Below, piece after piece: positions 17,252 through 26,170 of a stretch of 64,000 bases of DNA; positions within the stretch are counted from its first letter, which is position 1; each line of letters starts with the position of its first letter. The position numbers and the translations under genes are program-made. Origin of the DNA: Stutzerimonas stutzeri (GTDB lineage Bacteria; Pseudomonadota; Gammaproteobacteria; Pseudomonadales; Pseudomonadaceae); contig NZ_JAMOHY010000002.1 of the NCBI RefSeq assembly GCF_024448695.1, positions 248,001-312,000 on the forward strand. The letters are read 5' to 3'. The notes under the pieces were generated by a model that was not told where the DNA came from, made no database searches, and saw only the letters and a program-made list of their open reading frames with translations.

Positions 17252-18067
17252 TTAGGGTTTCGTCTTCATCGACTGCTGCTTCCAGCGTTCGAGATTTTCC
17301 GCCAGCAGTTGCTCCTCAACGCCAGCCGCGCGCAATTCTGTCATTTTGACCGCCAGCTGTCCGCGCAGCCAGGGGCTGTTGCAGGCAGAGTCGTGGGCGA
17401 TCGCGAAATGCATGCTTCGCTCGGCCACGGGCGGTTCCAGGCGCAGCACATCATCCAGCAGCCCCTGTGAATTCAGCCGTGCAACAGCGTTGTAGCGCTC
17501 ATGCAGGACGTAATCGAGCTTTCCACCCAGCAATTGCTGCACCGATTCAGTCAGGCCGGTTGCCGAACGCAGGCGCAGGTTGTTCTTCGCGTAATGGTCG
17601 AATGCCTCGCCAGTGCTCATCGTCGCCACATAGGCTCCAGAGCGCCCGTGCAGATCCTCGCGACTGGCATAAAGAAAGCCCGGCTCATGACGAACCCAGG
17701 CCACCAGCTGCAGCGAAGTTATCGCCGGATGGACGACATCCAGATGCTCAAGCGTTTGCACATTCAGGCCTGCATCGACCAACAGATCCATCCTGCCGCT
17801 TCGAACCTCCTCGAAGGCTTTGCTGGCATCACCTGCGTAGAGCACTTCAAGCTTCAAGTCGAGTGAGTCGGTGATTTTTTTCAACAGATCGGCATTGGCG
17901 CCTATCAATCGCTTGGGATTCTGCGGATCTCGCCAGAGAAACGGCGGATTGTCCGCGCCCCCGGTGGCTATCAGCCGCTCGCACTTTCCTGCCGCTGCAC
18001 TCGCAGCCAGCGGAGCCGCCAGTGACAGCACGATCAAAGCGGATTTCAGCAGCAAAGCACAGCGCAT
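17252..18067 (-). CDS. Periplasmic solute-binding protein (SBP_bac_3-like)
   Basis: A 271-residue exported protein with signal peptide ending ASAAA, then a family-3 binding fold: LIATGGADNPPFLWRDPQ, IGANADLLKKI, FEEVRSGRMDLLVDAGLN, LGGKLDYVLHERYNAVARL. Such proteins bind polar amino acids or similar small solutes. No ABC permease or ATPase is nearby, so it may serve a distant transporter or a sensor. I chose MRCALLLK (18067) because GAGG lies six bases before it; an ATG five codons earlier has no ribosome site. It heads an operon with two envelope lipoproteins, a combination I do not recognise as a named system. Confidence 0.78.
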   Translation of the reverse strand: MRCALLLKSALIVLSLAAPLAASAAAGKCERLIATGGADNPPFLWRDPQNPKRLIGANADLLKKITDSLDLKLEVLYAGDASKAFEEVRSGRMDLLVDAGLNVQTLEHLDVVHPAITSLQLVAWVRHEPGFLYASREDLHGRSGAYVATMSTGEAFDHYAKNNLRLRSATGLTESVQQLLGGKLDYVLHERYNAVARLNSQGLLDDVLRLEPPVAERSMHFAIAHDSACNSPWLRGQLAVKMTELRAAGVEEQLLAENLERWKQQSMKTKP

Positions 18068-18140
18068 GGAAAGCCTCGTCATGGATAGCAGGCCCGATGG
18101 AGCCGAACGGCGATCTTAGCATTGCAACCGAGCGCCCAAG

Positions 18141-18169
18141 AAAAACCCGCTACGCGAGCGGGTTTTTTT
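18141..18169. terminator. Bidirectional terminator between etfA and the binding-protein gene
   Basis: CCCGCT-ACGCG-AGCGGG is flanked by five A's on one side and seven T's on the other. On the minus strand it lies about 15 bases after the etfA stop and ends the etfBA transcript. Confidence 0.9.
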
Positions 18170-18184
18170 CTACAACGCATCAGC

Positions 18185-19114
18185 TCAGACGAGCTTTTCC
18201 AGCTCCGGCACGATCTCGAACAGATCGCCTACCAGGCCGTAGTCGGCTACCTGGAAGATCGGGGCATCCTCGTCCTTGTTGATCGCGACGATCACCTTGG
18301 AGTCCTTCATGCCCGCCAGGTGCTGGATGGCACCGGAGATACCAACCGCAATGTACAGCTGCGGCGCGACGATCTTGCCGGTCTGGCCGACCTGCATGTC
18401 GTTGGGTACGAAGCCTGCGTCGACAGCGGCGCGGGAAGCACCGACAGCGGCGCCGAGCTTGTCGGCCAGCGAGTACAGATGCTTGAAGTTCTCGCCGTTA
18501 CCCATGCCGCGGCCGCCGGAAACGACGATCTTGGCAGCGGTCAGCTCAGGACGGTCAGACTTGGCCAGTTCTTCACCAACAAAGGAGGAAATGCCCTTGT
18601 CGCCAGTACCGGACACCTGCTCGACTGCAGCAGAACCGCCCTCGGCGCTGACCGGATCGAAGCCGGTGGCGCGCACGGTGATGACCTTGATGGCCGCCGA
18701 GGACTGCACGGTGGCAATCGCGTTACCGGCGTAGATCGGACGCTTGAAGGTGTCGGGGCTTTCTACCGAAACGATCTCGGAGATCTGATCGACGTCCAGC
18801 TGCGCAGCCACGCGCGGCAGGAAGTTCTTGCCATTGGTGGTAGCGGCGGCCAGCACGTGGCTGTAATTCTTCGCCAGGTCAGTGATCAGCGGCGCGACGT
18901 TCTCGGGCAGCTGGTTGGCGTAGGCAGCGTCGTCAGCAACCAGCACTTTGGCCACGCCCTCGATCTTGGCAGCAGCTTCGCCGATGGCGCCGCAGCCGCT
19001 ACCGGCTACCAGCACGTGGATGTCACCACCGATGGCTTTCGCCGCGGCAACGGTGTTCAGGGTCGCGGCCGCGAGGACGGCGTTGTTGTGTTCAGCGATA
19101 ACCAGGATAGTCAT
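18185..19114 (-). CDS. etfA: Electron transfer flavoprotein alpha subunit
   Basis: EtfA forms with EtfB the soluble FAD-containing heterodimer that takes electrons from acyl-CoA and other dehydrogenases. The 309-residue length is typical. The C-terminal FAD domain carries [52 protein letters not shown] and [11 protein letters not shown]. It starts directly at the etfB stop with no gap. Its acceptor, ETF-ubiquinone oxidoreductase, is encoded divergently at 20195. Confidence 0.98.
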   Translation of the reverse strand: MTILVIAEHNNAVLAAATLNTVAAAKAIGGDIHVLVAGSGCGAIGEAAAKIEGVAKVLVADDAAYANQLPENVAPLITDLAKNYSHVLAAATTNGKNFLPRVAAQLDVDQISEIVSVESPDTFKRPIYAGNAIATVQSSAAIKVITVRATGFDPVSAEGGSAAVEQVSGTGDKGISSFVGEELAKSDRPELTAAKIVVSGGRGMGNGENFKHLYSLADKLGAAVGASRAAVDAGFVPNDMQVGQTGKIVAPQLYIAVGISGAIQHLAGMKDSKVIVAINKDEDAPIFQVADYGLVGDLFEIVPELEKLV

Positions 19115-19864
19115 TTAGATTACCTTCGCCTCGTTCTTCAGTTTCTCGACCAGTTCAGCCACGGACTTGACCTTGACGCCGGCGCTGCGTGCAGCCGGCG
19201 CCTCGACTTTCAGGGTCTTCAGAGTAGACGTAGTGGTAACACCCAGCGCGTCTGGCGTAAGGGTTTCCAGCGGCTTCTTCTTGGCCTTCATTATGTTTGG
19301 CAGCGACGCATAGCGCGGCTCGTTCAGGCGCAGGTCGGTGGTAACGATGGCGGGCAGGTTCAGCGCGACAGTTTGCGAACCTCCGTCGATTTCACGCGCA
19401 ACCTTGACCTTGTCGCCCTCGACTTCCACCTTGGAGGCGAAGGTGCCCTGGGCATAGCCGGTCAGCGCACCAAGCATCTGGCCAGTCTGGTTGTTGTCGC
19501 TGTCGATGGCCTGTTTGCCGAGAATGACCAGCTGCGGCTGTTCCTTGTCGACTACGGCCTTGAGCAGCTTGGCCACGGCCAGGGAGTTGAGTTCCTCGCC
19601 GGATTCGATCAGCACGGCGCGATCAGCGCCCAGCGCCAATGCGGTACGCAGCTGCTCCTGGGCAGCGGTCGGGCCGATGGTGACGACAACGATTTCACTC
19701 GCCACACCCTTCTCTTTCAGGCGCACGGCTTCTTCCACGGCGATTTCGCAGAAGGGATTCATCGACATCTTGACGTTGGCGAGGTCGACGCCGGAGTTGT
19801 CCGCCTTGACGCGAACCTTGACGTTGTAATCGACCACTCGTTTGACAGCTACGAGAATCTTCAT
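19115..19864 (-). CDS. etfB: Electron transfer flavoprotein beta subunit
   Basis: EtfB is the AMP-binding partner of EtfA. The 249-residue protein shows [73 protein letters not shown] and [20 protein letters not shown], the ETF-beta signature. Transcription probably starts near 20038 from a promoter overlapped by a PsrA-type operator, leaving a leader of about 170 bases. etfA follows without a gap. Confidence 0.98.
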   Translation of the reverse strand: MKILVAVKRVVDYNVKVRVKADNSGVDLANVKMSMNPFCEIAVEEAVRLKEKGVASEIVVVTIGPTAAQEQLRTALALGADRAVLIESGEELNSLAVAKLLKAVVDKEQPQLVILGKQAIDSDNNQTGQMLGALTGYAQGTFASKVEVEGDKVKVAREIDGGSQTVALNLPAIVTTDLRLNEPRYASLPNIMKAKKKPLETLTPDALGVTTTSTLKTLKVEAPAARSAGVKVKSVAELVEKLKNEAKVI

Positions 19865-20044
19865 GGATTCCTCTTACTCTCCGGTGATGGGGATTCCGCC
19901 GAGGCGAACCGAGCTCGATTCGTGATTCTGGCTGCAATCATGGCCGCCAGCCTGTTCGGCGAGTACAAAACTGCCCGTATCTTGAACGCTGGGCATTGGG
20001 CCGGTCAACAAAACATACAGCCCGTCACGGGGTACGACGGACCG

Positions 20045-20072
20045 ATTCTAACAGGGTTCGGAAAAATTCAAA
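20045..20072 (-). promoter_or_regulatory. Candidate sigma-70 promoter of etfBA
   Basis: On the minus strand TTTGAA (20072-20067), 16 bases, TAGAAT (20050-20045). The -35 box overlaps the PsrA-type operator. A weaker alternative nearer the gene is TTGACC-N18-CAAGAT (20008-19979). Confidence 0.65.
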
Positions 20073-20082
20073 CAAACGTTTG
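20069..20082. promoter_or_regulatory. PsrA-type operator between the divergent etf promoters
   Basis: CAAAC-AAAC-GTTTG matches the published PsrA consensus (G/C)AAAC-N2-4-GTTTG/C. PsrA is the TetR-family, fatty-acid-responsive repressor of beta-oxidation genes in Pseudomonas, and from memory etf genes are among its targets. The site overlaps the etfBA -35 box and ends two bases before the etf-QO -35 box, so one bound dimer could control both. Confidence 0.72.
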
Positions 20083-20084
20083 TA

Positions 20085-20113
20085 TTGGACCCATTCGGGC
20101 GGCTATATATAAT
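20085..20113 (+). promoter_or_regulatory. Sigma-70 promoter of the ETF-ubiquinone oxidoreductase gene
   Basis: TTGGAC (20085-20090), 17 bases, TATAAT (20108-20113): a near-consensus promoter whose start should fall about 75 bases upstream of the ATG at 20195. Confidence 0.85.
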
Positions 20114-20194
20114 GCCTGCCCGGCGGGGTCAGGGAACCGCTCACAGCCCCCTCCACCCTCTATAAAACAATCAAGCCTGAGTAGGAGAAAGCCA

Positions 20195-21850
20195 ATGGAA
20201 CGCGAATACATGGAATTCGACGTCGTCATCGTCGGCGCCGGCCCCGCGGGCCTGTCCGCTGCCTGCAGGCTGAAACAGAAAGCTGCCGACGCAGGCCAGG
20301 AAATCAGTGTCTGTGTCGTCGAGAAAGGCTCTGAAGTCGGCGCACATATTCTCTCCGGTGCGGTATTCGAACCACGTGCGCTCAATGAACTCTTTCCCAA
20401 CTGGAAGGAGCTCGAAGCGCCGCTTAATACAGCGGTCAAGCGCGACGACATCTACCTGCTCAAGAACGCCGAATCGGCCAGCAAGCTGCCCAATGCCTTC
20501 GTGCCCAAGACCATGCACAACGAGGGCAACTACATCATTTCCCTGGGTAATCTGTGCCGCTGGCTGGCGCAGCAGGCCGAGAACCTGGGCGTTGAAATCT
20601 ACCCCGGCTTCTCTGCCCAGGAAGCGCTCATTGATGAACAGGGTGTAGTCAAGGGCATCCTCACTGGCGATCTCGGCGTTGATCGCGAAGGCAATCCCAA
20701 GGAAGGCATGTACACGCCCGGCATGGAACTGCGCGCCAAGTACACGCTGTTTGCCGAAGGCTGCCGTGGTCATATCGGCAAACAACTGATCAGCCGCTTC
20801 CAGCTCAACGCCAACGTCGATCCGCAGCACTATGGTATCGGCATCAAGGAACTCTGGGACATCGATCCGGCCAAGCATGAACAGGGCCTGGTCGTGCATA
20901 CCGCCGGCTGGCCGCTGAATGACGAGAATACTGGCGGCTCCTTCCTCTACCACCTGGAGAACAACCAGGTGGTGGTCGGGCTGATTGTCGACCTGTCCTA
21001 CAGCAACCCGCACCTGTCTCCGTTCGATGAATTCCAGCGCTACAAGCACCACCCGGTAATCAAGCAGTACCTGGAAGGCGGCAAGCGTGTGTCCTACGGT
21101 GCCCGCGCCATCGCCAAAGGCGGCCTGAACTCCCTGCCGAAGATGGTCTTCAAGGGCGGCGCATTGATCGGCTGCGATGCGGGCACGCTGAACTTCGCCA
21201 AGATCAAAGGCAGCCACACGGCGATGAAGTCCGGCATGCTGGCGGCGGAGGCTGTCGCCGATGCGCTGTTGGCAGGGAACGAAGGTGGCGATGAACTGAC
21301 CACCTACGAAGAGGGCTTCAAGAACAGCTGGCTGTACGACGAGCTGTACAAGAGCCGCAACTTCGGGCCCGCGATCCACAAGTGGGGCGCGATCAAGGGT
21401 GGCGCATTCAACTTCATCGATCAGAACATTTTCGGCGGCAAGATTCCCTTCACGCTGCATGACACCAAGCCGGATCATGCCTGCCTGAAACTGGCCGACG
21501 AAGCGAAGAAGATCGACTACCCGAAACCCGACGGCAAGCTCAGTTTCGACAAGCTGAGTTCAGTGTTCCTCTCCAATACCAACCATGAGGAAGAACAACC
21601 GGTTCACCTCAAGTTGACCGACCCGAGCATCCCGATCGACAAGAACCTGCCGATGTACGACGAGCCCGCACAGCGCTACTGCCCTGCGGGTGTCTACGAA
21701 GTGGTGGCCAACGACGACGGCAGCAAGCGCTTCCAGATCAACGCGCAAAACTGCGTGCACTGCAAAACCTGCGATATCAAGGACCCCGCCCAGAACATCA
21801 CCTGGGTGGCACCGGAAGGTGCCGGCGGACCTAACTATCCCAACATGTAA
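20195..21850 (+). CDS. Electron transfer flavoprotein-ubiquinone oxidoreductase
   Basis: ETF-QO passes electrons from reduced ETF to ubiquinone at the inner membrane, linking fatty- and amino-acid oxidation to respiration. The 551-residue length fits. FAD is bound by VIVGAGPAGLSAACRLKQ (residues 10-27); GAHILSGAVFEPRALNEL and KGAHTAMKSG-like segments follow, and the C-terminal ferredoxin-like domain holds the 4Fe-4S cysteines (QRYCPAGVY and NCVHCKTCDIKDP). The frame stays open for ~690 codons upstream across the antisense of etfBA, but the real ATG is set by GGAG at 20184 and by family homology. Confidence 0.97.
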   Translation: MEREYMEFDVVIVGAGPAGLSAACRLKQKAADAGQEISVCVVEKGSEVGAHILSGAVFEPRALNELFPNWKELEAPLNTAVKRDDIYLLKNAESASKLPNAFVPKTMHNEGNYIISLGNLCRWLAQQAENLGVEIYPGFSAQEALIDEQGVVKGILTGDLGVDREGNPKEGMYTPGMELRAKYTLFAEGCRGHIGKQLISRFQLNANVDPQHYGIGIKELWDIDPAKHEQGLVVHTAGWPLNDENTGGSFLYHLENNQVVVGLIVDLSYSNPHLSPFDEFQRYKHHPVIKQYLEGGKRVSYGARAIAKGGLNSLPKMVFKGGALIGCDAGTLNFAKIKGSHTAMKSGMLAAEAVADALLAGNEGGDELTTYEEGFKNSWLYDELYKSRNFGPAIHKWGAIKGGAFNFIDQNIFGGKIPFTLHDTKPDHACLKLADEAKKIDYPKPDGKLSFDKLSSVFLSNTNHEEEQPVHLKLTDPSIPIDKNLPMYDEPAQRYCPAGVYEVVANDDGSKRFQINAQNCVHCKTCDIKDPAQNITWVAPEGAGGPNYPNM

Positions 21851-21854
21851 AAAG

Positions 21855-21882
21855 AAAGGCGGGCTATTCAGCCCGCCTTTTT
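21855..21882 (+). terminator. Terminator of the ETF-QO gene
   Basis: An 11-bp stem (AAAGGCGGGCT / AGCCCGCCTTT) with an ATTC loop followed by T's begins five bases after the stop codon. The A-rich left flank could also let it work for the opposite strand, where the molybdoenzyme gene ends at 21944. Confidence 0.92.
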
Positions 21883-21943
21883 CGTCTCCCGAATAGCATG
21901 AAGTCACATCCGTCGACTCATGCCCTTCGCTCTCACAACCAAA

Positions 21944-24598
21944 CTAACCGCCTTTGGCATTCTCCGCCAAAAATTGCAGCACCAGCTCCTGCTCACTGGG
22001 CGTCAAGCCCGCACGCGGGAACATGCTCTGGGTAATGCCACGCCACTGAGTGATGGTGTAGTCACTTGGCTCCTTGGCAACGTGACACAGCGTACAACGA
22101 CCGTAGAACAGCTTCTCACCCGGCCCCATGCTCCCCATCGTCGCGCCTTTAACGGCCTGAGCGCGGGCCATAAGGTTCATCGAAGCAGCATCGATGAGTA
22201 GATCCTGCGGTGCCTCTTCGATTTCCGGCGGCTCGAACGCCAGGTTCTCCGACTCGGGATCGATGCACTTCCTCAGGCCGGCCAGGCAGGTATTGGCGCT
22301 GGTTGCCTGACTGAGGCCACTCGCTGCGAGACTGGTGGTGATGACGTTGATCGACCCGCTATTGCAACGTCCTTTCGAGTCGAACTGCACCCAGCCACCC
22401 TCTTCAAGACTGGCAACCCCCTGCATGATCTGATCGGTCACCCGCGCTCCGGCAATGGTAATGCCGCGATCATTGAACAACTCGACAAGGTCACCCTCTT
22501 CGATGCCGTTGGCCTGGGCGTCCTCAATGCTGATCAGCACATGCTGGCGTCCCTGCACATGCTCCTCGTGACGCAGCTCCGTGTTGGCCATTTGCGAATG
22601 CAAGCGGTTGAACGGATGCGGACTGACCACATGCACCTGTCCCGGCTTGGCGTTACCCAGAAACTCTGCCGGTTCGAGGTACTTCGGTATCGGCGGGCAA
22701 TCCGGCACATTGGCCTTGGCAATGGTTTCGCAATACAGCTCGATTTTTCCAGACGCTGTATGTAGCGGGTTCTTTTCCGGGTCCGTGAAGAAATCGCCGT
22801 GACGCACCCAGCGGTACATCTCTTCCGGCACGTCCAGCTTGACGTAGCCTTTTTCCCAGAACTCCTCGAAGGGAATCCCCGGATTGGCATGGGCATAGGC
22901 ATTTTCCAGCACCTGACGAACCGTCAGGCCCTCGGTGAACTGATAGCCCACACCCATCAGATCAGCCAGGCGCTTGAATATCTCGAAGTCATCAAGGCTT
23001 TCGCCATACGGCTCGATAACCTGGCGCATCGCATAGATCTTGTCGTTACTGTAAGTGCCGCCCGAACTCATGTCGTCGCGTTCCAGCACCGTGGTCGCGG
23101 GCAAGACAATATCGGCGAAGCGTGAAGACGCACACCACCAAGGGTCCTGGCAGATATAAGTTTCTACCTGTTGGTTCATCGCCCGCAGCAGTTCATTGGT
23201 GTTTTGCTGATGGGAAAACACGTTGTTACCCGCCACATACACCAGCTTGACGTCTGGGTAAGCCTCCTCGCTGCCATCGCGAGTGAACTTCTTGCCGGGG
23301 TTGAGCAACATTTCGCTGATTCGCGAGGCTGGACAACGTGTCTTGACCGGGTTGCGCCCCTGCGGAAGACCGATAGGCATGGTCTTGGTGGATTGCGGCA
23401 TACCGCCACCGCCGTAATGCCAGCTGAACCCGATACCCTCGCCCGGCTTGCCAATCTTGCCGACCATGGCGGCAAAGTTGACTGCGGCCCAGTGCGGCAT
23501 TTCACCATGGTGCGCACGCTGCAACGACCAGGCCATGGCGAACTGGGTACGCTTGCTGGCGAACAACTCGGCCATCTCGATGATTTTTTCTGCAGCAATA
23601 CCAGTGATGGCCGCCGCCCACTCGGGCGTCTTGGCAGGAGTTCCGTCGGCATCCTCACCCAGCAGATAGGGCAGGAATTTATCGAAGCCCACTGTGTACT
23701 TATCCAGATAGGCCTGATCGTACTTACCGGTCTTATAGACATGGTAGGACATGGCCAGGAACAGCGCCGTATCGGTGTTGGGGATGATTTTCACCCAGTC
23801 CGAGCCCAGCTCCACATCGGTAATCGTGTACTGCGGATTGATGGAAATGAACTTGACGCCCTTTTCCTTGATCTTCTGCCAGCGCGGGTACATCTGATGA
23901 TCGGCGGTGGTGAATTCGACCCGGTTGTTCTTCCAGGGATCGCAACCGACCATAACCATAACCTCGGTATTTTCAGCCACCATGGTCCAGGACGTCTGCG
24001 GCGAATAGACCTCCATATCGCCGATGATGTGAGGCAGGCTGATTTGCGAGGCGCCACCCGAATAGTCGCCGGTGGTTACGGAGTGCCCGCCGATCAGGTT
24101 GAACAGGCGCCCCTGCAGCACTTGCGGGCGTAACAGCCCGCCATGGGACCAGCCGCCGTAGGAAGCACTGAACAACGCCTCGTTGCCATGTTTCTCAGCG
24201 GTATTCAGGATGGCATTGGCCGTCAGCGCCAGGGCTTGCTCCCAGGTAACCCGCACGAAGGGTTCCTTGCCACGCAAATGCGGCTTGGTATCGCCAGTGG
24301 GATCAGCCAGGTACGACTTGCGCACCATCGGGTACATAACCCGCGTCTTGTGGTAGACACGCTCCAGATAACCTTCGGTCAGCATCTTGTTGGGCATGGC
24401 GTCCAATTCAGGCACCGGCTGAATACCTACCAGAACACCGTCCTTGACCACCGCCCGGAAAGGCCCCCAGTGGTCAGCACTGGGAATGATGACGGTATCG
24501 TCGGCAAAAACCTCATCGCTGCCAAACCAACTGAACCCCTGTACAGCCACGGCCGAAGCCACTGTAGTTTTGAGAAACTTTCTTCTGCTGACCGGCAT
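21944..24598 (-). CDS. TMAO/DMSO-reductase-like molybdoenzyme fused to a C-terminal cytochrome c domain
   Basis: An 884-residue protein of the TorA/DorA/BisC branch of the DMSO reductase family, which reduces S- or N-oxides using bis-MGD. The Tat signal SRRKFLK is at residues 4-10, so export is folded and with cofactor. There is no N-terminal Fe-S cysteine cluster, as expected for this branch. Ser180 in GDYSGGASQ aligns with the Mo-ligand serine of TorA. The unusual part is the last ~55 residues: CTLCH (835-839) with Met859 and TPSEQELVLQFLAENAK, resembling the C-terminal haem domain of the TorC cytochrome. Start chosen at MPVSRRKF, with GGAG five bases upstream. No torC, torD or torTSR genes are near; the substrate is unproven. 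Confidence 0.88.
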   Translation of the reverse strand: MPVSRRKFLKTTVASAVAVQGFSWFGSDEVFADDTVIIPSADHWGPFRAVVKDGVLVGIQPVPELDAMPNKMLTEGYLERVYHKTRVMYPMVRKSYLADPTGDTKPHLRGKEPFVRVTWEQALALTANAILNTAEKHGNEALFSASYGGWSHGGLLRPQVLQGRLFNLIGGHSVTTGDYSGGASQISLPHIIGDMEVYSPQTSWTMVAENTEVMVMVGCDPWKNNRVEFTTADHQMYPRWQKIKEKGVKFISINPQYTITDVELGSDWVKIIPNTDTALFLAMSYHVYKTGKYDQAYLDKYTVGFDKFLPYLLGEDADGTPAKTPEWAAAITGIAAEKIIEMAELFASKRTQFAMAWSLQRAHHGEMPHWAAVNFAAMVGKIGKPGEGIGFSWHYGGGGMPQSTKTMPIGLPQGRNPVKTRCPASRISEMLLNPGKKFTRDGSEEAYPDVKLVYVAGNNVFSHQQNTNELLRAMNQQVETYICQDPWWCASSRFADIVLPATTVLERDDMSSGGTYSNDKIYAMRQVIEPYGESLDDFEIFKRLADLMGVGYQFTEGLTVRQVLENAYAHANPGIPFEEFWEKGYVKLDVPEEMYRWVRHGDFFTDPEKNPLHTASGKIELYCETIAKANVPDCPPIPKYLEPAEFLGNAKPGQVHVVSPHPFNRLHSQMANTELRHEEHVQGRQHVLISIEDAQANGIEEGDLVELFNDRGITIAGARVTDQIMQGVASLEEGGWVQFDSKGRCNSGSINVITTSLAASGLSQATSANTCLAGLRKCIDPESENLAFEPPEIEEAPQDLLIDAASMNLMARAQAVKGATMGSMGPGEKLFYGRCTLCHVAKEPSDYTITQWRGITQSMFPRAGLTPSEQELVLQFLAENAKGG

Positions 24599-24934
24599 AT
24601 CGTCTCCTTCGACTCTATCCACAACTTCCCATCGCCAGGCCAAAAAATATTTATTTTTTAGGCGGTTAGGAGTGTGGGTTGGCCTTAAGCTAGCACAGAT
24701 AGATTGAAGATCACGCGCTATCCGCATGGTTATATCCGGAACATCTACCAACCTGGCAGACGCTCAAATGAATGAGCGCACAATGCAGAACTGCAGCAGA
24801 GGAAGGAGCGCACTACGGAAAGCAAAGAAGAGAGTTCGCCCATGACTAGCGTCTGTTGAGCCCAGGCGAGCCGATGACATTGATGCTCGGGTGGCTATCT
24901 GCATGGCATGGCAGCAAACAACGCGTGGGGTGCG
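24599..24934. other. Intergenic region upstream of the molybdoenzyme
   Basis: This 336-base gap holds an AT-rich run (about 24642-24660) just before the molybdoenzyme start and a small hairpin CGCTCA-N6-TGAGCG at 24761-24778. I found no FNR/ANR box (TTGAT-N4-ATCAA), no sigma-54 site and no convincing small gene. The promoter of the molybdoenzyme must lie here but I cannot assign it. Confidence 0.5.
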
Positions 24935-25498
24935 CTACAACGACCCGATGGGAAAAAACACCCCGCCGCTCCAGACGCCGAGCCAGCTCTGGCCGTCAAT
25001 CTCGCAAGGCACCGCCAGGTCCACCAACTGATAGAAGACATTGCGATGCATCAGCGCTTCGAGATTGGCGCGTACATGTATGTAGGGAGCCGGCTCCCGA
25101 GTAGCCGGATCAATCTCGAAACGCAAGGGATGCTCAGCTCCCGCTTCGACCTCATCCTCAACATTGGTGAAAAAGCGCAGTAACTGCACCTCACCCTGCC
25201 CCTCAACCTCGAGTCGAACCGCCACGAAGGGCACATCCTCGACCTGGATTCCGACCTTCTCGACAGGCGTCACCAGGAAATAATCATCACCGTCGCGGCG
25301 AATCACCGTGGAAAACAATCGCACCATGGCCGGGCGACCGATTGGCGTGCCCATGTAGTACCAGCGACCGTCACGGGCAATGCGCATGTCCAGGTCACCG
25401 CAGAATGGCGGATTCCACAGATGCACGGGGGCCGGTCCCTTTTTCTCGCTTCGTGGAATCTGCCCCAGCAGATTTGCGGCCTGGTCTGAATCAGTCAT
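24935..25498 (-). CDS. DUF1285 family protein
   Basis: A 187-residue soluble protein without signal peptide, recognised as DUF1285 by [58 protein letters not shown] and the C-terminal [13 protein letters not shown]. The family is of unknown function. It lies eight bases after the DUF4823 lipoprotein gene and probably shares its transcript. From memory the same pair follows the ETF-QO gene in P. aeruginosa. Confidence 0.85.
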   Translation of the reverse strand: MTDSDQAANLLGQIPRSEKKGPAPVHLWNPPFCGDLDMRIARDGRWYYMGTPIGRPAMVRLFSTVIRRDGDDYFLVTPVEKVGIQVEDVPFVAVRLEVEGQGEVQLLRFFTNVEDEVEAGAEHPLRFEIDPATREPAPYIHVRANLEALMHRNVFYQLVDLAVPCEIDGQSWLGVWSGGVFFPIGSL

Positions 25499-25506
25499 TG
25501 CATGCC

Positions 25507-26109
25507 TCAGCGAGCGGTACCCAACAAGCGCCGTGCATAGTCACGCAACGGCGGCCCCAGCAACTCTTCGGGCTGATTGTCGTACAGCCACAACAACCCA
25601 CCTCGACTGCGGATGCGCGCCGTATCCACCAGGTAGCGCGTCCCGGTTTCCACCAGCATCAGTTGCACCACGCTGCTGTCCACCCCAAGACGATCCAGCG
25701 CACGCTGATCATTCAGCTCGTCGAAACTGCCGATGCGGTCGTCCGCGGCGGCGAAGCGTGTATACAGCAGGTAGTGGGCGCCGACGGATGACGCCTGAGC
25801 CATCGCCTCCTCAAAGCCGAGCGGCTGAGCCGAACGACGCACCATGGGAAAGTATTCGACGAAGCCTTTGAAGGCCTCCTCGGCGACCACGTTAGGCCGT
25901 GGATAGGCGTCTCCCGGCGGAACGAAATGGGCCTGGGCTACATAGATGAAGGAATCTGCCTGCAACCGCCAGGAAGCGGCACGACGGGTCTCGCTATGGT
26001 CGAGAATGCCAACATCGCGCAGGTGATAGCGCGTGCCTTCAGCCATATCGCTGACCTTCATGCAGCCACTCAGCGCAAAGACCAGTAGTGCAAGGCTCCA
26101 CAGTCGCAT
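25507..26109 (-). CDS. DUF4823 lipoprotein
   Basis: A 200-residue predicted lipoprotein with signal [14 protein letters not shown] (lipobox ALSGC, Cys16). The body fits DUF4823 ([72 protein letters not shown]), which resembles periplasmic folds with an LMLVETGT-like strand. Function is unknown. The start MRLWSL has a strong GGAGGGGGG ribosome site four bases before the ATG; an upstream in-frame extension is rejected. It lies 61 bases downstream of the TetR gene. Confidence 0.83.
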   Translation of the reverse strand: MRLWSLALLVFALSGCMKVSDMAEGTRYHLRDVGILDHSETRRAASWRLQADSFIYVAQAHFVPPGDAYPRPNVVAEEAFKGFVEYFPMVRRSAQPLGFEEAMAQASSVGAHYLLYTRFAAADDRIGSFDELNDQRALDRLGVDSSVVQLMLVETGTRYLVDTARIRSRGGLLWLYDNQPEELLGPPLRDYARRLLGTAR

Positions 26110-26170
26110 ATCCCCCCTCCCTTCATGAACCAGCAATCAGGCTTTGCGCCGTCGACCATGCAGCAGACGA

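Noticed and set aside
16876-18067. Reading the binding protein as part of an ABC amino-acid importer
   Set aside because: No permease or ATPase gene lies on either side.
18122-20194. About 690 open codons on the plus strand, in frame with the ETF-QO gene and antisense to etfBA
   Set aside because: The amino-acid sequence resembles no family, lacks a ribosome site, and is explained by the codon bias of etfA and etfB read on the other strand.
20171-21478. 435-codon open frame on the minus strand inside the ETF-QO gene
   Set aside because: Antisense shadow; the plus-strand frame is a full-length, highly conserved enzyme.
24599-24934. Search for an ANR/FNR box that would give anaerobic control of the molybdoenzyme
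   Set aside because: Only TTGAAGATCA near 24703 is remotely similar and it lacks the second half-site.
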